Source: Sphingobium indicum BiD32 (GTDB lineage Bacteria; Pseudomonadota; Alphaproteobacteria; Sphingomonadales; Sphingomonadaceae). Taken from it: a DNA stretch of 64,000 bases. Below are positions 27,667 to 36,118 of this stretch, piece by piece. The stretch is from assembly GCF_000382885.1 (NCBI RefSeq), contig NZ_CAVK010000039.1, positions 62,001 to 126,000 on the forward strand, read 5' to 3'. Under the pieces are notes generated by a model. The model ran no database searches and was not told the origin of the DNA. It worked only from the letters and a program-made list of their open reading frames with translations. The first letter of the stretch is position 1. The number at the start of each line of letters is the position of its first letter. The position numbers were made by a program, and so were the translations under genes.

Positions 27667-28799
27667 GGGCGGTCGGTCGCAAACAGGGTGTCGGCATGGC
27701 GGTCCAGCAGCGCCAGATTGGCGGTGACGCCCGCCATGCAGGGCTCGGTTATGGTCAGGCCCAGCCGCTGCGCTGCGCTTTCAACCTCTGCTACGGTGCG
27801 TGGCAGCGGCGGGCGCCGGAGCGTTGCGCCTTGTCGCGCGAAACGGCCTGCCAGCGCGGCGCACAGGAACAGCTGGATCTGGTGAAAGATCATCAGCGGC
27901 AGGATGATGACGCCGACCTGCGCCGCCGGGAACAGCGCGCCCGCCATCGGCACACCCGACACCAAACTCTTCTTCGACCCGCAGAACAGCAGAACGATCA
28001 TATCGGCGCGCGGCAGGCCGACGAGGCGCGCGAGGCCCAGATTGGCACCCATCACGATGATCAGCATCAGCAGGCTGAGCAGCAGCAGGAACAACAGGTC
28101 GGCAATGCCCACCTGCGTCCAGATGCCGCCCACAACGGCGGCGCTGAACGCGGTATAGACGACCAGCAGGATCGACCCGCGATCGACCGGCATCAACACC
28201 CGCTTGTTGCGGTCGATGAACGCGCCGATCCATGGCCGCAGCAGATGCCCCGCCACAAAGGGGACGAGCAGTTGCAGCGCGATCGCCTGAACCGAGTGCC
28301 AGGAAAAGCCGCTGCCACCCCCATCCACCACCATGAACAGGCCGACCAGAAGCGGCGTCAGGACGATACCGACGATGTTGGAGAGGGAGGCGCTGCATAC
28401 CGCCGCGGCGACATTGCCACCCGCAATGGCGGTAAAGGCGATCGAGGACTGAACCGTCGATGGCAGCAGGCTGAGGTAGAGAAGGCCCGTCAGCAGCAAG
28501 CCATCGCCATGGCCGCGCAGCAGGGCGAACAGGCCAAGGCCGACGGCGGGAAAGAGGATATAGGTCGAGGCCAATACATAGAGATGCAGCCGCCAATTGC
28601 TCGCGCCCGCAAGCACCGCTTCGCGCGACAATTTCGCCCCGTGCAGGAAAAAAAGCAACGCAATCGCGATGTCCGTCGCGGCCTCGACCCATGGCATAGC
28701 TGCGCCGCGCACCGGGACGAACGACGCGGCTGCCACCGTCGCGATCAGGCAAAGCAGAAACGGGTCGGGCAGGAAGGAAGGCTTTGTTACGCGCACCAT
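27663..28799 (-). CDS. BASS/YfeH-type transporter with AtzG/HpxX-like C-terminal extension
   Basis: A 378-residue protein. Residues 1 to about 325 are a polytopic membrane protein of the bile acid:sodium symporter-like YfeH family (SLLPSTVQSSIAFTAIAGGN, FCGSKKSLVSGVPMA, MIFHQIQLFLCAALAGRFAR). Family members normally end soon after the last motif. Here a soluble tail follows, residues about 335-378, with AAQRLGLTITEPCMAGVTAN and LALLDRHADTLF, resembling the short AtzG/HpxX (DUF4089) proteins. No ATG, GTG or TTG precedes the tail in frame, so it appears to be a true fusion. It is the first gene of the purine operon (AAGGGGG upstream). The transporter may handle an organic anion such as oxalurate or oxalate. 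Confidence 0.82.
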   Translation of the reverse strand: MVRVTKPSFLPDPFLLCLIATVAAASFVPVRGAAMPWVEAATDIAIALLFFLHGAKLSREAVLAGASNWRLHLYVLASTYILFPAVGLGLFALLRGHGDGLLLTGLLYLSLLPSTVQSSIAFTAIAGGNVAAAVCSASLSNIVGIVLTPLLVGLFMVVDGGGSGFSWHSVQAIALQLLVPFVAGHLLRPWIGAFIDRNKRVLMPVDRGSILLVVYTAFSAAVVGGIWTQVGIADLLFLLLLSLLMLIIVMGANLGLARLVGLPRADMIVLLFCGSKKSLVSGVPMAGALFPAAQVGVIILPLMIFHQIQLFLCAALAGRFARQGATLRRPPLPRTVAEVESAAQRLGLTITEPCMAGVTANLALLDRHADTLFATDRP

Positions 28800-28989
28800 G
28801 GCCCCCTTTAGGCCGATCCTGCCCTACCGATCCAATAGAATGACTTGCACGGATCGTTGCAAAAAAGCGCTTACCTGCACTCTGGCCAAGGACAGGTCAT
28901 CGCCGGGCCAGTCATGGTCCGTCCGACAGGCCTGACCGTCCGGGCCGATCCGGCGCGATCTGGATAGCGAATGAGAGAGCCGCGCCCAA
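28800..28989 (-). promoter_or_regulatory. Leader and probable promoter of the purine operon
   Basis: A 190-base gap upstream of the first operon gene. On the minus strand TTGCAA (28863-28858), an 18-base spacer and TCTATT (28839-28834) form a weak promoter candidate. GTTGCAAAAAA (28856-28866, plus strand) repeats the 11-mer found in front of the LysR gene. Further TTGCA/TGCA half-sites lie at 28845-28849 and around 28876. No riboswitch-like structure was recognised. Regulator binding is inferred. Confidence 0.45.
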
Positions 28990-30237
28990 TCAGGCGATTG
29001 GTGGCGTCGCCGCGGCGTCAGTTCCTAGCGCCAGCAAGAGCAACGCCGAGAGGCTGCACATGGGAATGACTGCCCACAGGAAAATCTGGTAACTTTGCGT
29101 CATGTCGTAAACGATGTTGGCGGCCATCGGTGCCATGCCGTTGGCGAAAAGCAGAAAGCCGTTGATCGCACCGAAAAGCGTGCCGAAGCTACGCAGGTCG
29201 AAATGACGCGCGGCCAGATAGGCGCAAGCGTCCAGTTCGGTGCCCACCGACAGGCCCAGGATGAGGAAGGCCGCCATGGCTGCGCCCGGCGAACCGGGCA
29301 TGGCAAGCAGAAGGGCGACCGACAGGATCGGCGTCGATACGCTGATCGCCGAGACCATATGCGGGTTCAACCGATCGAGGAGATAGCCGCCACCCAGCCG
29401 ACCAACCAGCGATCCCATGCCGATAAGACCGGCAATGGCGGGTGCCTGTGTCGCCTTAAAATCCTGCGCCACCAGGATCGGCACGGCATTGGCCGTCAGG
29501 GCGCAGACAGCCAGTGCATAGAGCGTAACGCCAGTCGCCAGTTTGATGAAAGCAGGCGATGCGAATCCCTGCCTGAGGCTTGCGTTCCATGATGCGAGCC
29601 GTACCGATCCGGCGGCAACGCCTGCGCCCCTGCGCGCATCATCCGTGGCGCTGCGCAGGAACAGCCATGCGAGCGGGAATATGACCGATGCGTAGATCAG
29701 CCCGACGCCAACATAGGCACCGCGCCATCCGTTCTGGACGACCAGGAAGCCGACCAGCGGCGGTGTGATCGCGGCGCACAGGCTGGCTCCGCACAAGGTG
29801 ATGGCCAGCGCGATGCTCCGCCTTTCAACGAACAGGCTGGTGACCGCTGCCGTCCAGATGGTGGGAATGACCAGCATGTTGCACAGGCCCAGAATGACCC
29901 ACAGCAAGGCCCAGGAGGCGATATCGGATGTCGCGAACGACAATGCGCCAAGCGCGGCACAATAGAGCAGGATGCCCGCAAGACCGATCCGCCGTGGCCC
30001 CAATTGATCGACCGCGCGGCCGACCAGCGGGGCGGCAAACAGCCCGATGATGGCGATGATCAGCGGCCCGCTGGAAATCTGCGACCGGGTCCAGCCAAAT
30101 TCCCGTTCCAGCGGCGCGATCATGACGCCCAGTGAATAGCTATGGGTTGCCGATAGCAGGATGCCTGCAAGACAGGGGATCAGGACGGTCCCATGGCGGC
30201 GCAGTTCGCCAGCGCCGCGTGGTGATGTGGTGATCAT
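28990..30237 (-). CDS. MFS transporter
   Basis: A 415-residue major facilitator superfamily protein with about 12 membrane segments. The early segment AGILLSATHSYSLGVMIAPLE, the loop GRAVDQLGPRRIG after helix 2, and LGGGYLLDRLNPH in the second half are typical of monocarboxylate/oxalate-formate antiporter-like members. ATG 30237 starts a normal-sized protein; the open frame extends 30 codons upstream. It lies downstream of an AraC gene on the same strand and next to the catabolic island, so it could carry an organic acid for that pathway, or oxalate from purine breakdown. The substrate is not known. Confidence 0.85.
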   Translation of the reverse strand: MITTSPRGAGELRRHGTVLIPCLAGILLSATHSYSLGVMIAPLEREFGWTRSQISSGPLIIAIIGLFAAPLVGRAVDQLGPRRIGLAGILLYCAALGALSFATSDIASWALLWVILGLCNMLVIPTIWTAAVTSLFVERRSIALAITLCGASLCAAITPPLVGFLVVQNGWRGAYVGVGLIYASVIFPLAWLFLRSATDDARRGAGVAAGSVRLASWNASLRQGFASPAFIKLATGVTLYALAVCALTANAVPILVAQDFKATQAPAIAGLIGMGSLVGRLGGGYLLDRLNPHMVSAISVSTPILSVALLLAMPGSPGAAMAAFLILGLSVGTELDACAYLAARHFDLRSFGTLFGAINGFLLFANGMAPMAANIVYDMTQSYQIFLWAVIPMCSLSALLLLALGTDAAATPPIA

Positions 30238-30352
30238 GCCGATATCCCGGACGGAAAAAGTGAAGCCCAACAGCCAGATGGCCATGGTTCGGGATAAACG
30301 GCGATCGGGCAATGATCGGTGCGGCACAGCCGCTTGACGACGGCACGCAATT

Positions 30353-31408
30353 TCAGCGACGATAGCGGCGGAAGGCGCGCGGGGTCAGGCCGGTCCAGCG
30401 TTTGAAGGCGCGGCCGAAGCTGGTCTGTTCGGCATAGCCCAGCCGGTCGGCGACCTCGTCGATCGGCATGGGTGTCTGGCTGAGATAGATGCGGGCCAGC
30501 TGCTCGCGCTGATCCTCCACCAGGTCACAGAAGCGCAGGCCATGTGCGGCGAGGCGGCTTTGCAGGGTTCGGACCGAAAGGCCGAGCTGTTCAGCGCACC
30601 GGTCCACCGAACAATTGCCCGCAGGCAGCGCGCCACGGACATAGCTGCGGGTGCGTTCGGCCATATCCGCGCGGTTGAGGATACGCAGGCGGGCGAGATA
30701 GCCCCCCAGCAGGCGATAGACGAGGCGGTTGGCGGTGGTGATCGGCAGGTCCAGCATGGCGGCAGAAAAGCCGATGCTGTTGCGTTCGGCACGCAGGCTG
30801 ATCGGCGCGCCGATCAGGCTTTCGATCTGGAGCAGATCATGGGGGCTGGCGTCGATCGACAACTGTATCCCGGCTGGCTGGAAGCGCCCCGCGCTGACCG
30901 CCCGGAGCAAGGTGAGGATGAGCATCATCGCCTGATAATTGGCCTGGACGTTGAAGCCCACATCGGCCCTGACCATCCAGCGCAGTTCGGCCATGCCCCC
31001 CTGTTCCACCAGTTCAAGCTGGGCTTCGGGCGAGTGGGCGACGGGCAGATAGTTGATAAGGCAATTGACGACCGAGCGCAGGTCCGGCGCGGCGCGGCAG
31101 ACAGCGGTGACGCTGCCGAAAACATCCGCGTCCTGGGTTGCGGCAAGATGCAGGCCAAAGATCGGATCGTCAAACTGGAGGCTGCAATATTCAAACATGG
31201 CCGCGACCTGCTGGCACGAGACATGGCCGTCGGGATCAGCCAGCACACGCGGATCAAGGCCGTGGAGCTGGAGGATACGGCGGGGCGCGCCGCCCCGGCT
31301 GCGGATGAAGTCGGAAAAGCCGCGCAGATTGGCAGCGCGCATCGAGCCAGCGGCGGGGACCGCTTCGAGCGGGCCGGCCAGGCCGAAGAAATAATCCTGA
31401 TCGTCCAT
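30353..31408 (-). CDS. AraC family transcriptional regulator
   Basis: A 351-residue regulator of the OruR/ArgR-like subgroup with a long N-terminal ligand-sensing domain (Arabinose_bd-like; LQLHGLDPRVLADPDG is typical). The C-terminal double helix-turn-helix has CAEQLGLSVRTLQSRLA and VADRLGYAEQTSFGRAFKRW, then TGLTPRAFR. ATG 31408 has GGAAGGA upstream. It is divergent from the enoyl-CoA hydratase operon, the usual position for its activator. The effector is unknown. Confidence 0.9.
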   Translation of the reverse strand: MDDQDYFFGLAGPLEAVPAAGSMRAANLRGFSDFIRSRGGAPRRILQLHGLDPRVLADPDGHVSCQQVAAMFEYCSLQFDDPIFGLHLAATQDADVFGSVTAVCRAAPDLRSVVNCLINYLPVAHSPEAQLELVEQGGMAELRWMVRADVGFNVQANYQAMMLILTLLRAVSAGRFQPAGIQLSIDASPHDLLQIESLIGAPISLRAERNSIGFSAAMLDLPITTANRLVYRLLGGYLARLRILNRADMAERTRSYVRGALPAGNCSVDRCAEQLGLSVRTLQSRLAAHGLRFCDLVEDQREQLARIYLSQTPMPIDEVADRLGYAEQTSFGRAFKRWTGLTPRAFRRYRR

Positions 31409-31561
31409 CTGCCGATCCTTCCAAGCTGGACAGTGAAGCCGACATAGGTGCGTCGTTGCAATCGGATTCATATTATATCGAAAAAGCTGCGTCTAATGCC
31501 AATACAGCCAATCTGTGCTGTGGCAGTTTCCTGTCCAAGAACAAAGGAGATGGAGAGGGAC
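31409..31561. promoter_or_regulatory. Divergent promoter region, AraC gene and enoyl-CoA hydratase operon
   Basis: A 150-base AT-richer gap between divergent starts. TATTATAT near 31471-31478 is a possible -10 element. AAAGGAG at 31543-31549 and GGAGAGGG at 31552-31559 precede the hydratase ATG; the second is at the proper distance. No clear operator was found. Confidence 0.4.
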
Positions 31562-32539
31562 ATGGCCAAGGCGACAGCAGCCGAGCTGAAGCGCGAGGCG
31601 GCGCAGTTTGTCCATTATGAAAAGGACCGCGCCCGCCGCATCGCAACCGTCACCTTCGACCGGCCGGGCAAGGCGAACACCACCACGATCGGGATGCGCC
31701 TGCTGTTCGGCGAAATCGTGCACAAGGCGAATATCGACGACGACGTCAAGGTGCTGGTGATCCGTGGCGAGGGCCAGGATCTTGGCTCTGGCGGCGACAT
31801 CAACGAACATGGCGACCTGTATCTGAACCCCGGCGAGGATGATAATTTCCTGCCCGATCTGGAGATTGACGACCCGGACGTGCGCTATCCGCCGCCCGGT
31901 TCCTATCGTTTCCTCCACGGCCTGACCGACCATTATGCCAAGGGCTATGCCGGCAACCGGCCGTTGCAGGAATTCAAGAAGATCAGCATCGTGGAGGCCA
32001 AGGGCTATTGTTATGGCTGGCATTTCTACCAGTGCGCCGACGCCGACCTGATCGTGTCGTCGGACGATGCGCTGTTTGGTCATCCGTCCTTTCGCTATGC
32101 CGGATGGGGTCCGCGTATGTGGCAATGGCTGGAAATGGTGGGTATCCGCCGCTTTTCCGAGATGCTGTTCACCGGACGGCCCTTCACCGCCGCCGAAATG
32201 ATGGACTGCAATTTCGTCAACAGCGTCGTGCCGCGCGACCGGCTGGAGGCGGAAACCGACAAATATGCCGATGCATGCAGCCGCACCCGGCCGATGGACG
32301 TGGTGGTGGCGCAAAAGACCTTCATCGAAGCCTATAAGCAGTATCGCGGCGAATATATGGGCAGCCTGATGACCGGCTGGCTGGAAGGCATGTTGCCGCT
32401 GATGAAGAATGATCATGCGGGCGACATTGATCTGGGCACTGGCGGTTTCGACCAGGGCATCGCCCACACCGTCAAGAATAACGACCTCCATTATCCCCCG
32501 GAATGGCGGCTGAGCCGCGCCGGGCGTGCGCAACGTTAA
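31562..32539 (+). CDS. Enoyl-CoA hydratase/isomerase family protein
   Basis: A 325-residue crotonase-fold protein, longer than the usual 260. RIATVTFDRPGKANTTT opens the fold, VLVIRGEGQDLGSGGDI is the oxyanion-hole region, and ISIVEAKGYCYGWHFYQCADADLIV replaces the usual KPVIAAVNG...GGG segment in a split way: glycine-rich binding is reduced (YCYGWHF). An insert at residues about 85-140 separates the two. These differences suggest a specialised crotonase (hydrolase, ring-cleaving or isomerase) rather than plain beta-oxidation hydratase. GGAGAGGG precedes the ATG. First gene of a plus-strand operon. Confidence 0.83.
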   Translation: MAKATAAELKREAAQFVHYEKDRARRIATVTFDRPGKANTTTIGMRLLFGEIVHKANIDDDVKVLVIRGEGQDLGSGGDINEHGDLYLNPGEDDNFLPDLEIDDPDVRYPPPGSYRFLHGLTDHYAKGYAGNRPLQEFKKISIVEAKGYCYGWHFYQCADADLIVSSDDALFGHPSFRYAGWGPRMWQWLEMVGIRRFSEMLFTGRPFTAAEMMDCNFVNSVVPRDRLEAETDKYADACSRTRPMDVVVAQKTFIEAYKQYRGEYMGSLMTGWLEGMLPLMKNDHAGDIDLGTGGFDQGIAHTVKNNDLHYPPEWRLSRAGRAQR

Positions 32540-32558
32540 AAAAGAGAGGCGCCTGGCC

Positions 32559-33575
32559 ATGATCGAGACCCTCTTTACGATAGACCGCGGCAATTATCGC
32601 GATTGCCAGCACCTGTTCCGTGGCGAGCGGGAGCAGGAATATTATCGCGGCGATTACTGGATGGACGACGGGTCCGTCATCGATGTCAGCGCCAGACGCA
32701 AGCCAGCCGGGCCAAGCGCCGTCATCCTGCTGCGATCGGCCACGCGGCTGTTCTTTCGCCGCACGCGCCAGCATATTCGCGAGGATGGCACCGACCTATC
32801 GGTGCTGTGGTTCGTGAAGCGCGGACGGTTGCTGCTGAGCAACCAGATGGGCAGCCGCAGCGCACAATGCGGCGACATGCTGATCACCCGGTCGACATCC
32901 CCCTTCCTGATCGAGTGCCAGCCCGACGCCCATGGCCTGCACGAAGTGCTGCATGTCACCGTGCCGACCCATGTGCTGCGCGGCCTTGTCGATTGCGATG
33001 CCAGTGCCGGGCTGCTGCTGTCCACCCAGCGGCCGGAACTGGCGATCGCTGACACTATCCTGTCCGGCCTGTTTCAGCGCGAGGGTGACCTGGCCGAAGA
33101 GACGACCCGCACGCTGGTCGAGGCGGCGCTGGCGATCATCGGCCAGGGGCTGCGCGGCGATGCAAGCCTGACGCCGCCGCGGCAGTCGGTCGCGGAAAAG
33201 CGCTTTGCCGACGTCCAGCGTTTCGTCGAGGTGCATCTGTCCGACCCCGGCCTGTCGGCGGCGATGACCGCGCGCGGGTGCGGCATTTCGCCGCGCTACC
33301 TGACGACATTGCTGCAACAGAATGGCACCAGCTTTTCGCAGCTGATCTGGGACCAGCGGCTGGAGCAGGCCCGCAAGTGGATGGCGCGGGCGGACGCGAA
33401 CAGCATCTCCATCAGCGAAATCGCCTATGGCGTGGGGTTCAAAAGTCCAGCGCATTTCAGCCGCATGTTCAAGCGCACCTACAAGCGCAACCCAAGCGAC
33501 TATCGGCTGGACGCCTGCGCCGCGCAGGTGATGGCCGCCGTCCCCTGCACGGTTCCATCCGGCGTCCTGCACTGA
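32559..33575 (+). CDS. AraC family transcriptional regulator (AraC-binding-like type)
   Basis: A 338-residue regulator. The N-terminal half (TRSTSPFLIECQPDAHGLHE) resembles the AraC_binding_2/FeaR-type sensor domain. The C-terminal helix-turn-helix pair is SAAMTARGCGISPRYLTTLL and ISEIAYGVGFKSPAHFSRMF, then KRNPSDYR. ATG 32559 is preceded by AAAGAGAGG; a GTG frame 33 bases upstream overlaps the previous gene. It is embedded in the hydratase-Rieske operon and may act on its own operon or on the P450/TonB promoters. The effector is not known. Confidence 0.88.
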   Translation: MIETLFTIDRGNYRDCQHLFRGEREQEYYRGDYWMDDGSVIDVSARRKPAGPSAVILLRSATRLFFRRTRQHIREDGTDLSVLWFVKRGRLLLSNQMGSRSAQCGDMLITRSTSPFLIECQPDAHGLHEVLHVTVPTHVLRGLVDCDASAGLLLSTQRPELAIADTILSGLFQREGDLAEETTRTLVEAALAIIGQGLRGDASLTPPRQSVAEKRFADVQRFVEVHLSDPGLSAAMTARGCGISPRYLTTLLQQNGTSFSQLIWDQRLEQARKWMARADANSISISEIAYGVGFKSPAHFSRMFKRTYKRNPSDYRLDACAAQVMAAVPCTVPSGVLH

Positions 33576-33588
33576 GGGAGAGCAAGAC

Positions 33589-34914
33589 ATGACCGTGCAA
33601 GGCGCCATCGTCCAACCGCCCGTCATCATCGGCAATGAAGCCTATGTGTCGCAATCCTATGCTGACGCGGAAGCGCAGAAATTATGGCCCAAAGTCTGGC
33701 AGGTGGCGTGTCGGGAAGAGGAGATTCCGCAAGTCGGCGATTTCGTCACCTATGACATCATGGACGATTCGATCATCGTCGTGCGTGCCGGACCAGACCG
33801 GATTGCCGCCTATTTCAACGTCTGTCGCCACCGTGGTCGGCAATTGACCGAAGGATGCGGCCACGCCCGCAAGCTGGTGTGCAAATTCCATGCGTGGAGC
33901 TGGGATCTGGACGGCAACAATATCGGCGTGGTCCGCAAGGATGGCTGGGGCGACAGCCTGAAGGACGATGAGCTGCGGCTGCGCGATGTGCGCGTCGATA
34001 GCTGGGGCGGGTGGGTGTTCGTGTGCATGGACCCCGACGCGCCATCGCTGGCGGACTATCTGGCACCGGCAGCGGCGATGCTCGATCCGTTCGAGCTGGA
34101 CAAGATGCGCTATCGCTGGCGGCAATGGCTGCATTTCCCGTGCAACTGGAAGGTCGCGATCGAAGCGTTCAACGAGGGCTATCATGTCGCGGGAACCCAT
34201 CCGCAACTGACCAAATATTCGCCCAAGCCGACCTGGAGCGACGGACGGGGCATTCACGGCGTGTTCGGATCGCAAGCGCGCGAAGGCACGGGTGGTGCGA
34301 CGGCGGGCGCGGCGGGGGCGCCCGACATGCGGCGCGGGCTGGCGGACTCGCTCAATCAGTTGTGGGAGGAAGTGAACGGTACGACGACGCAAACGATGGT
34401 GCGCGTCGCCAATCTGCTGGTGGAGGAACTGCCCGAAGGCACGCCGCCGCAGGCGGTGCAGATGCACCTGATGAAGCGGACGGTGGAGGAGGATGCCAGG
34501 CGCGGGGTACACTGGCCCCGGATCGATCCGGCGCATTTCGCCGCCGCGGGCAATGTGTGGCATATTTTCCCCAACACCGTCATCATCCACGGGCCGACCT
34601 TTGCCCTCTGCTATCGCGCGCGGCCCGACGGGCGCGACCCCAATAGCTGTATCTTCGAGGTCTATACGCTGGAGCGTTTCCCCGAAGGACAAGAGCCAAA
34701 GCCGGAAAATCTGCACAAGCCCGACATAGACGAGGCGAGCTGGCGCAAGGTGTTGTGCCAGGATTTTTCCAACATGGGCGCGGTACAACGCGGCCTTCGG
34801 TCGCGCGGGTTCGACGGGTTGCGCCCCAGCCCGGTCGAGGAACGCGCCATCATCAATTTTCATCGCGTGCTGGCCGATTATCTGGGCACCGGCGCGCCGC
34901 AACCGATCGATTGA
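33589..34914 (+). CDS. Rieske non-heme iron oxygenase, alpha subunit (1)
   Basis: A 441-residue ring-hydroxylating oxygenase alpha subunit. The Rieske cluster ligands are Cys79, His81 (CRHRG), Cys98 and His101 (CKFHAW). The mononuclear iron site is EAFNEGYHVAGTH, with His199 and His204. The catalytic domain is the aromatic ring-hydroxylating C-terminal type. GAGGGAGAG lies before the ATG. No beta subunit gene or reductase is nearby; a Rieske ferredoxin (37758-38072) may be the electron donor. Substrate is probably an aromatic or alicyclic acid, or a side chain, but this cannot be read. Confidence 0.92.
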   Translation: MTVQGAIVQPPVIIGNEAYVSQSYADAEAQKLWPKVWQVACREEEIPQVGDFVTYDIMDDSIIVVRAGPDRIAAYFNVCRHRGRQLTEGCGHARKLVCKFHAWSWDLDGNNIGVVRKDGWGDSLKDDELRLRDVRVDSWGGWVFVCMDPDAPSLADYLAPAAAMLDPFELDKMRYRWRQWLHFPCNWKVAIEAFNEGYHVAGTHPQLTKYSPKPTWSDGRGIHGVFGSQAREGTGGATAGAAGAPDMRRGLADSLNQLWEEVNGTTTQTMVRVANLLVEELPEGTPPQAVQMHLMKRTVEEDARRGVHWPRIDPAHFAAAGNVWHIFPNTVIIHGPTFALCYRARPDGRDPNSCIFEVYTLERFPEGQEPKPENLHKPDIDEASWRKVLCQDFSNMGAVQRGLRSRGFDGLRPSPVEERAIINFHRVLADYLGTGAPQPID

Positions 34915-34924
34915 AGGAGCCATG

Positions 34925-36118
34925 ATGGCCGATATGGAATTGAGCAACGCCAGCGCGATGCTGGACACGAGCGATGTGGACCAGTGGGTCGGCAAGCCCG
35001 TCATCTTCGCCGAGATGTGGGACCCGTGCAACGCGACCGACATTCGCCGCTGGGTCCAGGCGATGGACTATCCCAACCCGATCCACTGGGACGAGAATTT
35101 TGCGCGCGCGTCGCGCTTTGGCGGCATCGTCGCGCCGCAGAGCTTCACCGTGGCGATGGACTATGGCCATGGCTGCCACCCCGCCTGTGTCGGCAAGGTG
35201 CCCGGCACGCACCTGATCTTTGCAGGCGAGGAATGGTGGTTTTACGGCACCCCCGTCCGCCCCGGCGACAGATTGACCCAAAGCCGCCGTTTCGATGGCT
35301 ATTCGATCACCGAAACCGGCTTTGCCGGGCCGACCATGTTTGCCCGTGGCGACACCGTCCATCGCAACCAGCATGGCGCGCTGGTCGCCAAGGAGCAGGC
35401 GACCGCGATCCGTTATCTGGTCGAGGAAGCGAACAAGCGCGGCGTCTATGGCAAGGAAAAGCGCAGCCCCAAGCGCTGGACCAAGGAGGATGTCGCCGAA
35501 ATCCACCGGTTGCGGCACGAATGGATATTGTCCAACCGCGAGGGAAAATCCCCCGCCTATGGCGACGTGAAGGTCGGCGACCGGCTGCCGCGCCGGGTGA
35601 TCGGGCCACATTCGGTCATATCCTTTGCCAATGAATGTCGCGCGCACCGCCAGAATATCTGGGGAACATGGCGCTGGAACGTGCCCGAAGGCGTGCATGA
35701 TCCGGCGCGCGAGGATGCGGGGTTCGGCGCGGACATGAGTTACGACCATGATGCGCGCAAGATCGACCCGCGCATGGGCGACGGCCTCTATCATGGGCCA
35801 TCATCAGGTCATATCAATGCCGAGAAAGCCGAGAATGTCGGCATGGGCGGCGCCTATGGCTATGGCGCGTCGATGAATGCCTGGCATCTGGACACGGTCG
35901 CCTATTGGGCGGGGCTTGAAGGCTATGTCTGGCACAGCAAGACGCAGTTCCGGTCCCCCGCCTTTGAAGGCGATGTCACCTATGTCGATGGCGAGGTGGT
36001 GGAAAAGATCGACCGTTCGCCCTTCGGGATGCCGGTGGTCAAGATACGCACGGTGATGACGACGCAGGATGGCGACGAAATCCTGAAAGGCACCGCCCAG
36101 GTGGAGTTGCCCTATTGA
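34925..36118 (+). CDS. MaoC-like double hot-dog dehydratase
   Basis: A 397-residue protein with an N-terminal FAS1-type dehydratase domain (DIRRWVQAMDYPNPIHWDE, RFGGIVAPQSFTVA) and a second hot-dog half (VKVGDRLPRRVIGPHSVISF, GLEGYVWHSKTQFRSPAFEG). Such proteins hydrate enoyl-CoA or related thioesters. ATG 34925 is chosen because AAGGAG sits five bases ahead; the ATG at 34922 is too close. Its end overlaps the acyl-CoA ligase start (TTGA). It belongs with the ligase and crotonase to a CoA-dependent chain. Confidence 0.85.
   Translation: MADMELSNASAMLDTSDVDQWVGKPVIFAEMWDPCNATDIRRWVQAMDYPNPIHWDENFARASRFGGIVAPQSFTVAMDYGHGCHPACVGKVPGTHLIFAGEEWWFYGTPVRPGDRLTQSRRFDGYSITETGFAGPTMFARGDTVHRNQHGALVAKEQATAIRYLVEEANKRGVYGKEKRSPKRWTKEDVAEIHRLRHEWILSNREGKSPAYGDVKVGDRLPRRVIGPHSVISFANECRAHRQNIWGTWRWNVPEGVHDPAREDAGFGADMSYDHDARKIDPRMGDGLYHGPSSGHINAEKAENVGMGGAYGYGASMNAWHLDTVAYWAGLEGYVWHSKTQFRSPAFEGDVTYVDGEVVEKIDRSPFGMPVVKIRTVMTTQDGDEILKGTAQVELPY

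Noticed and set aside
28800-28989. Possible purine riboswitch before the operon
   Set aside because: No conserved three-way junction core could be found, and the A-run and TTGCA half-sites fit protein regulation better.
29000-31500. Island boundary marked by a mobile element
   Set aside because: No transposase, integrase, terminal inverted repeats or tRNA was seen at the edge of the catabolic region.
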